Below are positions 35,213-45,090 of a DNA stretch of 64,000 bases, in pieces. The stretch lies in NCBI GenBank assembly GCA_029860075.1, contig JAOUBX010000001.1:1-64000 (forward strand), written 5' to 3'. A program made the translations under genes and the position numbers. Position 1 is the stretch's first letter. The number at the start of each line of letters is the position of its first letter. Under the pieces are notes generated by a model. The model was not told the DNA's origin. It ran no database searches and worked only from the letters and a program-made list of their open reading frames with translations. This DNA is from Deltaproteobacteria bacterium. Its GTDB lineage: Bacteria > Desulfobacterota > JADFVX01.

Positions 35213-37401
35213 ATGATTGTTATCCTTTTTTTTTTCTCTCTTTTTTTACTTTCCATATCGCTCCCTCTGTTACCATTGGTGATGCCGGTGAACTTGCAGC
35301 CGCTTCATGGCACTTAGGGGTTCCGCACCCGCCCGGATATCCTCTCTATAATCTTTTTGCAAAGTTATTTACACTTATACCTGTCGGCAGTATTTCTTAC
35401 CGTTTGAATTTTCTTTCATCTCTCCTTTCTTCATTAACAGTCGTCATTGTCTTCCTCGTCGTTTCAGATATACTTAATAAAAGGGTAATCACTCATAATG
35501 AAGAGGGAAGGGGATTGCTTGAGGCTAAAGATTCAAAGGATGTGACCGCTTTACATGCCTCCCTGTTTGCCGCCTCTTTTCTTCTGGCTCTTTCCCCCAC
35601 ATTCTGGGTACATGCAGAGGTAACAGAGGTTTATAGCCTTAACGCCTTTTTTATAATACTCCTTTATTGGTTGTCGGTCAGGCTCTACCTTGGACTCATC
35701 AGGGGAAAAGCTTTTTTTCTAATGGCATTTCTTTTTGGTGTGGGACTTGGAAATCATCATACCTTGCTGCTGCTGCTGCCTTCTTTATTAATCCTTTTGT
35801 GGCCACTGTTAAGAGGGGCTATATTTAAAAGTGATATAAATGACAGTAAAAAAATAATAAAAATTAACTTTTGGAAGGGAGCTTTTTTTAGCCTGCTCTT
35901 CTTTATTCTCGGGTTCTCTGTCTATCTCTATATTCCAATCAGATCTAATCAAAATCCATCGCTTAATTGGGGGGTGCCCTCTGTCTTTAGTAATTTTATG
36001 GATGTTTTTATGAGAAAAGGCTATGAAACTCAGGTTTATGGCAGATCATGGGATACTTTGTTTCAACAAATTAAGAGTTTTGATCCTTTGTTTGAATTTG
36101 GAGTTTTTGGTGTATTGTTAATTTTTGCCGGTTTTTACGCTTTATGGAAAGCCAGCAAAAGAGTGGCATTTTCATTACTGGCAGGGGTATTCTCCTTTAG
36201 CATTCTTATTATATTGCTTGTCGGAAATTTCAAGGGAAACCCTGAAATCTTAATGCCGTTCTACATTCCTGCCCATGTTTTCTCTTCAGTCATTATTGGC
36301 GTAGGACTATGGTTTTCTTATTCTATGTTAAAAATATTTCCGGGGGCCAATGTTGCCCGTCCTGTCTTTTTTGCCTTTATCCTTATCATTTCTATCGTAA
36401 CCTATTCAAAGAATAAGAGCTTTGCTAATAAGTCTGATAATTTTCTTGCTTATGATTATGGTTTTAATGAAATGAATTCTTTTTCTGAAAATGCGGTTTA
36501 TCTTCCAAAGGTTGACAGCAATACCTTTGTCTTGTGGTACCTCCAGAAAGTTGAGAAATACCGGGAGGATGTTGACATTATACCCATTTATTTTCTAACG
36601 CAGCGTTGGTATTTGCCTCAGGCCCTGCATCACATGAAGAGACCCTTTTACCCCCTGGGGCAGAGAGGGGCTAAAAAAACGCTTGCCATGATAGGCTCTG
36701 TTTTTGATTACTATTACGAAAAGAAGGATGTTTATAGCAATTATATGGACGAAGAATATATTCCGCCGGGTATACACACTATTACTAACGGCATAACCTT
36801 TAAGCTCTCCAGGAAAGAGGAGAAGCCAAAAAGATCTGCCTGGAACTTTTATAGATTGCGCCATGTCGGGGACATCGCTTCGGCTGCAGGTTATGAAGAT
36901 GAGGTAATTTTAGAAAACTATGCATCTTCTTACTATAATTATGGTCTTGAAATGTACATGTCCGGTAAGACTGAGGAAGCGATTGGCGCTTTTGAAAATT
37001 CTTTAGCTATCCGGCCATTAAATGCAGATGCATTAAATAATCTGGCTATGGTCTATGCTGAAAAAAATATAATGCTTGAAAAAGCAGAAAAAATGGTTCT
37101 ACAAGCAATGCAACTGCATACTCAAAAAGGGAAAAAGTACTTTAATGTTGTCGATACATTAGGATGGGTTTACTATAAGATGGGCCGCTATGAAGCGTCT
37201 TTGGACAGGCTTGAAAGCGCGAGATCTTATCTTGAAGGTGACCCATACTATCACTATCATCTTGGTATGAATCTTTACCGGCTTGGAAGGAAAGATGAGG
37301 CGGCTAATGAACTCTCCAGGGCATTAGTTATTAATGATCGCAGTATACAAAAAGAGGTACTCACTTATTTAGAAAAAGCCGGGTCAATCCAAAACCATTA
37401 A
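35213..37401 (+). CDS. DUF2723/PMT-type membrane glycosyltransferase with C-terminal TPRs, frameshifted near its start
   Basis: The protein (about 730 residues) is a GT39-like membrane glycosyltransferase (DUF2723: VTIGDAGELAAASWH then HPPGYPLYNLFAKLF, both conserved), with many membrane helices to about residue 400 (counting from 35404 less about 60 residues) and three TPR units near the C-terminus (KAEKMVLQAMQL, LGWVYYKMGRYEAS). The conserved DAGEL segment at 35275-35340 is in the same frame as the rest but has no start codon: the frame is open from 35209 only. A hydrophobic start (ATG 35213, MIVILFFFSLFLLSIS) lies in the adjacent frame, and the two would join with one extra base, most easily in the T10 (35226-35235) or T7 (35241-35247) run. 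Frameshift, sequencing error or slippage. A conservative start is TTG at 35404. Confidence 0.7.
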
Positions 37402-37460
37402 TTTAATTGCAATTGCCGGCTATTCTCCTTAAACCTGTTTATAACTTTAAAGAAAATAAA

Positions 37461-39167
37461 ATGAGAAAGATGCTAATTAGTCGGGGGATTTTTATTGTTT
37501 TCATAACGCTTCTCGTTTATCTCCCTGCATTGCAAAATGAATTTGTTAATTGGGATGATCCAAAATATATTGTAGAAATGCAACGGTTTCAACCGATAAA
37601 CATGACTAATATCCACCAGATTTTTACCGGTTTTTATGTGGCAAACTGGCATCCTCTTACTATTTTGTCACATGCAATTGATTACAGAATCTGGGGACTT
37701 AATCCTTTTTGGCATCATCTCGGTAATAATATTTTACACGGATTTAATACGCTGCTTGTGCTCATATTAACTTTTCAGCTTGTAACCGTTAATAAAATCA
37801 AAGGGGAAGGCAGGCGATATGCTTTGTCTGCAGCATCCATAACGGCCCTTCTTTTTGCTATTCACCCACTTCACGTAGAATCCGTCGCCTGGGTGTCTGA
37901 GAGAAAAGATCTTTTATGTGCCTTTTTTTTTCTCCTGAGCATTATTTTTTATAACAAGTACCGTTCTTCAGATTCCAAAAAAGCTGTCTTGTATTTTTGC
38001 ACTCTCTTTTCTTTCATGTTGTCCCTTTTCAGTAAACCCATGGCTGTTACTCTCCCTCTTGTTCTTTTGATTCTGGATTTTTACCCTTTAAGAGGTTTTA
38101 CGAAAGAAAAGGATCATAGGCAAATTATGTGGCTAATTGTTGAAAAAATTCCTTTTTTTATTTTTTCATTAATTGCGTCTGTTTTGACAATGAAGGCCCA
38201 GGTTGAATTTAACGCTTTGAGTTCCACCAGGGTTTTTCCTCTTATGGAGAGGCTTCTAAATGGGATTCATTCGCTTGCTTTCTATTGGATTAAAATGCTT
38301 TTTCCCTTCAACCTGGCTCCTCTTTATCCTTACCCCGGAGAAATTTCTTTTTTTAGCCCCGAATATTTGTTTTCTGCTATTGCTGTTGTTTTGATTACTT
38401 TATTTGCTCTGCTAAGGTTTAATAAAAATAAACTCTATTTTTCTGTATGGATTTACTATCTGGTCACATTGCTCCCTGTCATCGGGATCATTCAGGCTGG
38501 TGGTCAGTCTGCGGCGGACCGTTATATTTATTTACCAGGCGTTGCCCCTTTTATTCTTGCAGGGCTTGCCTGTTCCTCCCTTGTTTGCGGGAAGGAAAAG
38601 GTAATGGCTCTCCTTGCAAGAGCAGCTATTCTCTTCTGCTCGCTTCTGCTGGTTATTGTTACAGTCAAACAGACAGGTATCTGGCAAAATTCATTAAACC
38701 TTTGGAACCATGAAATAAAAGTTCTCCCAAAGAGCTCTCCATTTATTTATAATAACCGTGGAACTGCATATATGCAGTTGAAAAAATATGAAGAGGCAAA
38801 TGCTGACTTTGCAAAAGCGATAGAATTGGGCCCTACCTATCTTGATTTTTACAGAAGCAGGGGAAATTCATACATGGAGTTGGGGCATTTTGCAGAAGCC
38901 ATATATGATTATAGCCATATAATTAAAATCGACGATAAAAATGAAATAGCCTACAATAGCAGAGGCGCTGCCTATCATATTCTTGGTAGGACAAATGAAG
39001 CAAGGAGAGACTATGAAAAGGCTTTGGAAATAAATCCGGACAATGGGAGAGCCTTTTATAATATTGCTTTAATTTTTGAGGAAGCCGGAGAAATGGAGCA
39101 GGCTTTTTTATATTACCAAAAAGCTGCCTCCCTCGGGATAGCGGAAGCTGTTCATAAACTTCAGTGA
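37461..39167 (+). CDS. TMTC-like membrane O-mannosyl/glycosyltransferase with TPRs
   Basis: This 568-residue protein has about ten membrane helices and a C-terminal set of TPRs (NNRGTAYMQLKKYEEANADF; YNSRGAAYHILGRTNEARRDY). The N-terminal domain has FVNWDDPKYI, ANWHPLTILSHAID and FAIHPLHVESVAWVSERKDL, hallmarks of TMTC/DUF1736-type proteins. Likely transfers lipid-linked sugars onto proteins or glycans in the periplasm. Start ATG 37461 preferred over TTG 37407, which adds 18 residues. Confidence 0.82.
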   Translation: MRKMLISRGIFIVFITLLVYLPALQNEFVNWDDPKYIVEMQRFQPINMTNIHQIFTGFYVANWHPLTILSHAIDYRIWGLNPFWHHLGNNILHGFNTLLVLILTFQLVTVNKIKGEGRRYALSAASITALLFAIHPLHVESVAWVSERKDLLCAFFFLLSIIFYNKYRSSDSKKAVLYFCTLFSFMLSLFSKPMAVTLPLVLLILDFYPLRGFTKEKDHRQIMWLIVEKIPFFIFSLIASVLTMKAQVEFNALSSTRVFPLMERLLNGIHSLAFYWIKMLFPFNLAPLYPYPGEISFFSPEYLFSAIAVVLITLFALLRFNKNKLYFSVWIYYLVTLLPVIGIIQAGGQSAADRYIYLPGVAPFILAGLACSSLVCGKEKVMALLARAAILFCSLLLVIVTVKQTGIWQNSLNLWNHEIKVLPKSSPFIYNNRGTAYMQLKKYEEANADFAKAIELGPTYLDFYRSRGNSYMELGHFAEAIYDYSHIIKIDDKNEIAYNSRGAAYHILGRTNEARRDYEKALEINPDNGRAFYNIALIFEEAGEMEQAFLYYQKAASLGIAEAVHKLQ

Positions 39168-39209
39168 AGTGACAGGGATTCTTTTTCTTATAAAATAATT
39201 GGAGTAAAG

Positions 39210-39974
39210 ATGATTCACAACAAAAAAATAGTTGTCGTTATGCCGGCTTACCATGCAGGGCGTACTCTGGAAATAACTTATAACGATATACCCTTTGATG
39301 TCGTAGATGATGTTGTTCTCGTTGACGATTATAGCAGTGATGATACGGTAAAAAAAGCTGCCCAGCTCGGGATAAAGCACATTATTGTTCATGAAGAAAA
39401 CAAGGGCTATGGTGGAAACCAGAAATCCTGTTACAGGCAAGCCATTAACCTTGGCGCTGATATTGTTGTTATGGTTCATCCTGATTACCAGTATGCTCCT
39501 AAACTGATAACGGCCATGGCGTCCATGATTGCATCGGGAGAGTACGATGTTGTACTGGGTTCCCGTATTCTGGGCACGGGAGCGCTTAAAGGAGGCATGC
39601 CTTTTTACAAGTACATTGCCAACAGATTTCTTACGCTTATTGAGAATATTCTTCTCGGACACAAACTCTCTGAATATCATACCGGTTACAGAGCTTTCAG
39701 CCGTGAGGTACTGGAAGGTCTTCCTTTAAACAGGAATGGAGATGATTTTGTTTTTGATAACCAGATGCTTGCCCAGGCTATTTATTTTGAATACAGGATT
39801 GGTGAGATCAGCTGCCCAACCAGGTATTTTGCTGAAGCTTCATCTATCAGCTTTAAAAGAAGCGTCGTTTATGGCTTTGGCGTGCTCGCGACGGCCCTGA
39901 AGTTCAGGTTGCACAAGATGGGTTTGAAAAAAATCCCTCTCTTTATTAATGAAAAGAATGATGGTGAAGATTAA
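39210..39974 (+). CDS. Glycosyltransferase family 2 (DPM1-like)
   Basis: This 254-residue soluble GT2 has [31 protein letters not shown] (nucleotide-sugar binding), the DxD-like [10 protein letters not shown] and the [12 protein letters not shown] motif of the dolichyl-phosphate-mannose-synthase branch, but no C-terminal membrane helices. Product unknown. Its stop is directly followed by the ATG of the next gene, so the two are co-transcribed. Confidence 0.88.
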   Translation: MIHNKKIVVVMPAYHAGRTLEITYNDIPFDVVDDVVLVDDYSSDDTVKKAAQLGIKHIIVHEENKGYGGNQKSCYRQAINLGADIVVMVHPDYQYAPKLITAMASMIASGEYDVVLGSRILGTGALKGGMPFYKYIANRFLTLIENILLGHKLSEYHTGYRAFSREVLEGLPLNRNGDDFVFDNQMLAQAIYFEYRIGEISCPTRYFAEASSISFKRSVVYGFGVLATALKFRLHKMGLKKIPLFINEKNDGED

Positions 39975-40949
39975 ATGGTTTGCCCTTTGTGCAGCAGCTC
40001 TGATATTTCGGATATATTCAGTTTAGATAAAAGAATCTCTGATAAAAGCTTTCAAATCAAAAGATGTAATAAGTGCCGTATTGCCTGGACCTGCCCTATC
40101 CCCGATAAAGAACAATTGTCCTGCTATTATCCCGATGAGTATCATGGAAAAGGCGGACAGGAGCGTTTTAATCCTTTGATGGAGTTTTTTGTCAATCTTT
40201 CAAGAAGAAAGAGGGCCTCTATTGTAACCGCTTTTACTGAAGGTAAAAGCGGGAAAATTCTTGATATCGGTTGCGGACGGGGTGTAATGCTGAACATATT
40301 AAAAAAGATGGGTTGGCAGGTTTGTGGCACGGAATTGTCTAAAAAGTCATCTTCTTTCGCCAGGGAAAGGCATGAAATAGAGGTAATAACAAAAGATATT
40401 TCCCATTGTGATTTTCCTGAAAAATCCTTTGATATTGTCACTATGTGGCATGTGCTGGAGCATTTACCCGCCCCTTTTTCCACTATTGAAGAAGTTGGCA
40501 GGATTTTGAAAGACGGGGGACGTTTGATTGTGGAAGTTCCCAATTTCGGAGGTCTTCAGGCCACTTTTTTTGCTAATAAGTGGTTTCACCTGGACTCTCC
40601 CCGTCATATTTTTCATTTCAATGAAAAATCTCTTGTTAAATATATTGAAAAGTGTGGTTTTCAGGTCATCAAGAGAGAAAATCTTTCCTGGGAATATGAT
40701 CCCTTTGGTTTTATTCAAAGCTTTCTAAATATAGTCTCTATTAACTTTGACTCTTTTTATAATTTTTTGAGAAGCGGGCCGGGGAAGATGCCCGGTGGTG
40801 GCAGTTGGTCATATATGGTTGACGTTTTTATAGCAATTGTTCTTTTCCCCCTGCTCTTCCCCTTGTCATTGCTTGCCTCTCTTTTCAGTTCCCTTTTCAA
40901 AAGAGGAGGAATTATACGTCTGTTTTGTATAAAAAAAGAGAATATGTAA
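39975..40949 (+). CDS. Class I SAM-dependent methyltransferase with N-terminal zinc-ribbon-like motif
   Basis: This 324-residue protein starts with a CPLCSSSDI...CNKCR zinc ribbon (residues 3-31), followed by a methyltransferase domain (ILDIGCGRGVMLNIL, MWHVLEHLPAPF and VEVPNFGGLQA) and a C-terminal hydrophobic tail with two helices. Such proteins often methylate sugars in O-antigen or capsule loci. It starts on the base following the previous stop codon. Confidence 0.87.
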   Translation: MVCPLCSSSDISDIFSLDKRISDKSFQIKRCNKCRIAWTCPIPDKEQLSCYYPDEYHGKGGQERFNPLMEFFVNLSRRKRASIVTAFTEGKSGKILDIGCGRGVMLNILKKMGWQVCGTELSKKSSSFARERHEIEVITKDISHCDFPEKSFDIVTMWHVLEHLPAPFSTIEEVGRILKDGGRLIVEVPNFGGLQATFFANKWFHLDSPRHIFHFNEKSLVKYIEKCGFQVIKRENLSWEYDPFGFIQSFLNIVSINFDSFYNFLRSGPGKMPGGGSWSYMVDVFIAIVLFPLLFPLSLLASLFSSLFKRGGIIRLFCIKKENM

Positions 40950-41030
40950 AATAACATTTTCTCATGGTTTGTCTTGTTGTTTCAGGAAAAATGATAAAGT
41001 AAATTATTAATGATAGGATGTTTTTTATAA

Positions 41031-41996
41031 ATGAAAGAGAACGATTTACCTGTTGTTTCCATAATTATCCCCGTTAAACCGGGAGGAGAAGTAAAAGCCT
41101 TAAGGGCTGTTGAAAAAATTGACTATCCCGGGGAAAAGCTGGAAGTTATCGTTGCTGAAGGGTGTCATCCGTCAATTCAAAGAAATGAGGCGGTAAGGCA
41201 GTCGAAAGGAGAGATTCTCTATTTTCTCGATGATGATGCCTGTCCCACGCCTTCTAATATAAAAAGGTTGATTATGCAGCACAGGGCTGCAAATGTCGCT
41301 GCCGTTGGCGGACCGAGCCTTGCTCCCGAGGGAGACAGTTTTATTCAGAAATGTTTTGAATCGCTCTTTATTTCGCCCTTTGGCGGCGCAGGGATCAAGA
41401 ATCGTTACCAATCGGTCGGCACGGTACGAGAATCTTCAGAGAAAGAGTTGATTTTGTGCAATCTCAGTTTCAAGCGATCCGTTTTTGAGCAATTTGGCGG
41501 TTTGAATGAAAAGCTTTTTCCCAATGAAGAAAATGACTTGATGGTTCGTATTGAAAAGAATGGCTGCAAGCTTATTCACGATCCTCATATGAAAGTTTTT
41601 AGAAGCCAGAGAAAGAATATCAAACGCTTTGCCAGGCAGATACTCAATTATGGAAGGGGGCGAATGGAGCAGACGCTCTTTCACCTGCCCTCTTTCGGGA
41701 TAGCCCATTTTGTTCCCCTTTTTTTTCTCGTCTATGTTATTACACTTCCTTTTATTGATAATTTTATTTATTGGACACCCCTTTTTTTATACCTTATTTG
41801 TGACCTTCTTTTTTCCTTCTTGTCAGCCCTGAAAGACAAGGGTTCTTTTTTTCGTAAAACGATGAAGCACATATTTATGATGTTTCTTTTTCCGGTAATG
41901 CATCTTTGTTATGGCGCAGGAATGTTATGGGGGATGAAAACCTTTTTTCTAAAAGCCAAAAAAGATTTACCCGTATACATTAAAAAGATTGCATAG
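41031..41996 (+). CDS. Glycosyltransferase family 2, membrane-anchored
   Basis: A 321-residue GT2 enzyme with VSIIIPVKPGGEVKAL, LYFLDDDACPTPSNI (DxD motif DDD) and ERFGGLNE-like FGGLNEKLFPNEENDL for the acceptor loop. The last 100 residues hold about two to three membrane helices. Typical of capsule/O-antigen glycosyltransferases. It follows the methyltransferase gene by 81 bases. Confidence 0.87.
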   Translation: MKENDLPVVSIIIPVKPGGEVKALRAVEKIDYPGEKLEVIVAEGCHPSIQRNEAVRQSKGEILYFLDDDACPTPSNIKRLIMQHRAANVAAVGGPSLAPEGDSFIQKCFESLFISPFGGAGIKNRYQSVGTVRESSEKELILCNLSFKRSVFEQFGGLNEKLFPNEENDLMVRIEKNGCKLIHDPHMKVFRSQRKNIKRFARQILNYGRGRMEQTLFHLPSFGIAHFVPLFFLVYVITLPFIDNFIYWTPLFLYLICDLLFSFLSALKDKGSFFRKTMKHIFMMFLFPVMHLCYGAGMLWGMKTFFLKAKKDLPVYIKKIA

Positions 41997-42053
41997 ATGC
42001 CTTCAAAAAAGAAACTGTTTGATCAAAAAACCGGTTTTAAAAGGGGTTAATAA

Positions 42054-44123
42054 ATGACTAATCCAGGTGCAGAAAGCAGGAAGCATGATAAGCTTATCTT
42101 CCTTTTTGTTTCTTTTGCCGCTTTTTTTATCGCTGTCTTTCCCATCGCAAATTATGATCTCTTTTGGCATCTGGCTTTTGGTAAAGTTCAGTTTTTAGAA
42201 AAAGCCTATTTATCTACAGAAATATTTTCCCATACGAGAAATGGTCAGCCCTGGTTTAATCACACCTGGCTGACGGGCTTGACTTTTTATATTGTTTATT
42301 CCTTCACCGGTTATAAGGGCTTAATTTTAATGAAGGCGCTATTGATTTTCGGTATTGCCCTTATGATGACGAAAGTGCTGAATGACAGGGGCCATCATAA
42401 AGGCGTTATAATTACATTAATTCTTTTGATGCTTTTATCGAGCCTTTTCAGGTATCTGGAACGCCCTCATCTGATTACTTACTTTTTTCTTACGCTTACC
42501 TATTTTATTTTAGAGCGATATGTTCGGGGAATAAAGGGTCCCAAAATACTTTTTTTGCTGCCTTTCATTGGTCTTCTTTGGGTTAATTTTCATTCCGGTG
42601 TTGTTTTTGGTCCCTTTCTTGTTTCTCTTTTCATTTTAGCGGAAGCCCTCAGGCAAATCCTTGTGGAGAGGACTTTGTTCAGTATAGAAATATTGAGGAG
42701 AGTAAAATGGCTGTTATTGGGCTTGTTTGGGCTGCTGGCAGGTTCCCTGGTCAATCCTAACGGCATTAAACCCTATAGCCAGTGGCTTGGCATGGGGGGC
42801 AAGCTTGATTTACAGGGGGTATCGGTTAATTATATGGCCGCCATGGGAACGGAATTTCTTCCTCCCGCCTTTCAGGAATTTCCTCTTTTCTGGTTTTCTC
42901 TCACGGCCATTTTTTTATTGGTAATTTTTTATTATAAAAGGATTGATATTGTCGATATGGCTGTGGCCCTGCCGTTTCTCATCCTTGCCCTTAGATACAA
43001 CCGTGCTATTGGCATGTTCAATATTTTTATGCTCCCATTTTTTGCATCCCTTCTTGAGGGGTTTGTAAGGACAAGTAAAGTGGGCAAAAAGATAGCAGGT
43101 TTTTTCCTGATCCTGCTGCTGGGGCTCACCCTGCATTTAAAGTTTTTTGAAGATATGGGGAAATACCGTTTTGCTTTTGGGCTGAATGAAGATTATACGC
43201 CTGTTGATAGTGCAAAGTTTATTTCAAATAACGATCTTCCGGGGAATATGTTTAATACGGAAGCGCTCGGTGGATACCTTGAATGGATCTTCTATCCCGG
43301 GAGGATGGTCTTTTATGATAACAGGACAACCATTTTTGGGCAGCTTTATGAGGAGATGCATAAGCCGGGCTTTATGGAAAAGTATAATGTTAATTATGGC
43401 ATTGTCATGAGGAGCCAGTTTCCACCGGAGATTCTTTTTCCTGAAAAGAACTGGGCTCTCATTTTCTGGGATCAATGCTGTTCAATATATTTAAAAAGGG
43501 TCCCTCAAAATGCCGAACTAATTGAAAGATACAGCATCAGATATTTCAGGCCAACCTTGAATTTAAAAGCGGCGGTAAGGCGTGCAAAAAGAGAGGGTGC
43601 ATCTAAAAAGATCATTAAAGAAATGGAAACGCACCTTCATTATGTGGATAACTTAAATGCTTTTGTCGCTCTTGCAGAACTTTATGAAGAAACAGGGAAA
43701 AGTGAAAAAGAAAAAACCGCTTTTTTTATGGAGGGACTTAAAAGGTGGCCTGACTCTCCTGCCGTACCCCTTGTTCTTGCCAATAGTTTTTACAGGGCAG
43801 GTAAAAACAAGGTTGCCAAAAAGTATTATAATGAGGTTATAAAAAAAGGGGGAGGCGATGCCTATGTTTACCTTAACCTGGGTTATATTGCATACGATGA
43901 AGGTTTTTTAAAAGAGGCTGAGGCCAACTTTATGAGGTCTTTAAGGTATGATAGCGATTTTGACTCTCCTTATTATGGTCTTGGAATTGTCTATGAAAAG
44001 AGTGGCAAGTTAAAAAAAGCTGTTAAATATTTACAGGAATATGTTAAAAGAAGTCATGATATGAGGTGGAAAACAATTGCCGGGAATAAATTAAAAGAAT
44101 TAAAAAAGAATGAAAAAAACTAA
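42054..44123 (+). CDS. Polytopic membrane protein with C-terminal TPRs (glycosyltransferase-C-like)
   Basis: A 689-residue protein with around ten membrane helices in the first 370 residues and a C-terminal TPR region (residues about 510-680: AVPLVLANSFYRAGKNKVAKKYY, VYLNLGYIAYDEGFLKEAEANF). The early FHSGVVFGPFL and the HTWLTG segment fit GT-C-like enzymes, but no catalytic residue can be named. Third TPR-linked membrane protein in this cluster. Its end overlaps the next gene by 14 bases. Confidence 0.72.
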   Translation: MTNPGAESRKHDKLIFLFVSFAAFFIAVFPIANYDLFWHLAFGKVQFLEKAYLSTEIFSHTRNGQPWFNHTWLTGLTFYIVYSFTGYKGLILMKALLIFGIALMMTKVLNDRGHHKGVIITLILLMLLSSLFRYLERPHLITYFFLTLTYFILERYVRGIKGPKILFLLPFIGLLWVNFHSGVVFGPFLVSLFILAEALRQILVERTLFSIEILRRVKWLLLGLFGLLAGSLVNPNGIKPYSQWLGMGGKLDLQGVSVNYMAAMGTEFLPPAFQEFPLFWFSLTAIFLLVIFYYKRIDIVDMAVALPFLILALRYNRAIGMFNIFMLPFFASLLEGFVRTSKVGKKIAGFFLILLLGLTLHLKFFEDMGKYRFAFGLNEDYTPVDSAKFISNNDLPGNMFNTEALGGYLEWIFYPGRMVFYDNRTTIFGQLYEEMHKPGFMEKYNVNYGIVMRSQFPPEILFPEKNWALIFWDQCCSIYLKRVPQNAELIERYSIRYFRPTLNLKAAVRRAKREGASKKIIKEMETHLHYVDNLNAFVALAELYEETGKSEKEKTAFFMEGLKRWPDSPAVPLVLANSFYRAGKNKVAKKYYNEVIKKGGGDAYVYLNLGYIAYDEGFLKEAEANFMRSLRYDSDFDSPYYGLGIVYEKSGKLKKAVKYLQEYVKRSHDMRWKTIAGNKLKELKKNEKN

Positions 44124-45090
44124 AAGCAAACAGAGAATAAGTGTCGTTATTCCACTTTATAATGAGGAAGATAACGTTAATCCTCTTTACAGGCAAGTGA
44201 CGGAGTCACTGGATGGGGGTTTTTCGGAATATGAAATCATATTTGTCGATGATGGCAGCACGGATAAGACATTCGGTCTTTTGAAGGAGGTTGGCTCACA
44301 GGATTCCCGTGTCAAGGTGATATCATTCAGACGTAACTTTGGTCAGACTGCCGCTATGGCAGCGGGCTTTGATTATGCAAAGGGGGACGTTATTGTGCCC
44401 ATGGATGGTGATCTTCAGAATGATCCCGGCGACATTCCGACACTTGTTGCGAAAATAGAAGAAGGATACGATGTGGTCAGTGGCTGGCGGAAATCCAGGA
44501 AAGATCCATTCATCAGCAGGAAGCTCCCGTCGATGATTGCTAACAGACTAATATCGAAAATCACAGGTGTGGCATTGCATGATTATGGTTGTTCTTTAAA
44601 GGCCTACAGGCATGAAGTCATTGAGAACCTAAGGCTCTATGGTGAAATGCACCGCTTTATTCCTGCTCTCGCAAGCTGGGCGGGAGCAAAAGTGACTGAA
44701 GTTCCCGTCAATCATTTACCGAGGCGGTTTGGTAAGAGCAAGTATGGCATATCGAGAACATTCAAGGTGATTTTAGATCTTATAGCGGTAAAGTTTCTTC
44801 TCAGTTACTCAACTATGCCCACAAGGCTTTTCGGCAAACTCGGGTTTAGCGCATTTGCCTTCAGTTTTTTTTCATTTGGATTAACCCTGTATATGAAGTT
44901 TTTTGACGGGCTAAGCATGAACAGGAACCCTCTCTTCCTGTTGTCGGTACTCATTTTTTTTATGGGGGTTCAGTTTATTTCTATCGGTCTTATTGCGGAG
45001 ATAAATGTGCGCACCTACCATGAATCGCAGGGAAAGCCCATATATGTGATTAAAGAAACCATGGGTGTAACGTCAGGCGCGGATTCATAG
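44110..45090 (+). CDS. Glycosyltransferase family 2 (GtrB/ArnC-like polyprenyl-phosphate sugar transferase)
   Basis: This 326-residue protein has SVVIPLYNEEDNVNPLY, IIFVDDGSTDKT, VPMDGDLQNDP and VPVNHLPRRFGKSKYG, plus two C-terminal membrane helices (about 240-300). This set defines the GtrB/ArnC/DPM3-type branch that charges undecaprenyl phosphate with a sugar. The membrane GT-C enzymes in the cluster would use such donors. It overlaps the upstream gene by 14 bases. Confidence 0.9.
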   Translation: MKKTKSKQRISVVIPLYNEEDNVNPLYRQVTESLDGGFSEYEIIFVDDGSTDKTFGLLKEVGSQDSRVKVISFRRNFGQTAAMAAGFDYAKGDVIVPMDGDLQNDPGDIPTLVAKIEEGYDVVSGWRKSRKDPFISRKLPSMIANRLISKITGVALHDYGCSLKAYRHEVIENLRLYGEMHRFIPALASWAGAKVTEVPVNHLPRRFGKSKYGISRTFKVILDLIAVKFLLSYSTMPTRLFGKLGFSAFAFSFFSFGLTLYMKFFDGLSMNRNPLFLLSVLIFFMGVQFISIGLIAEINVRTYHESQGKPIYVIKETMGVTSGADS

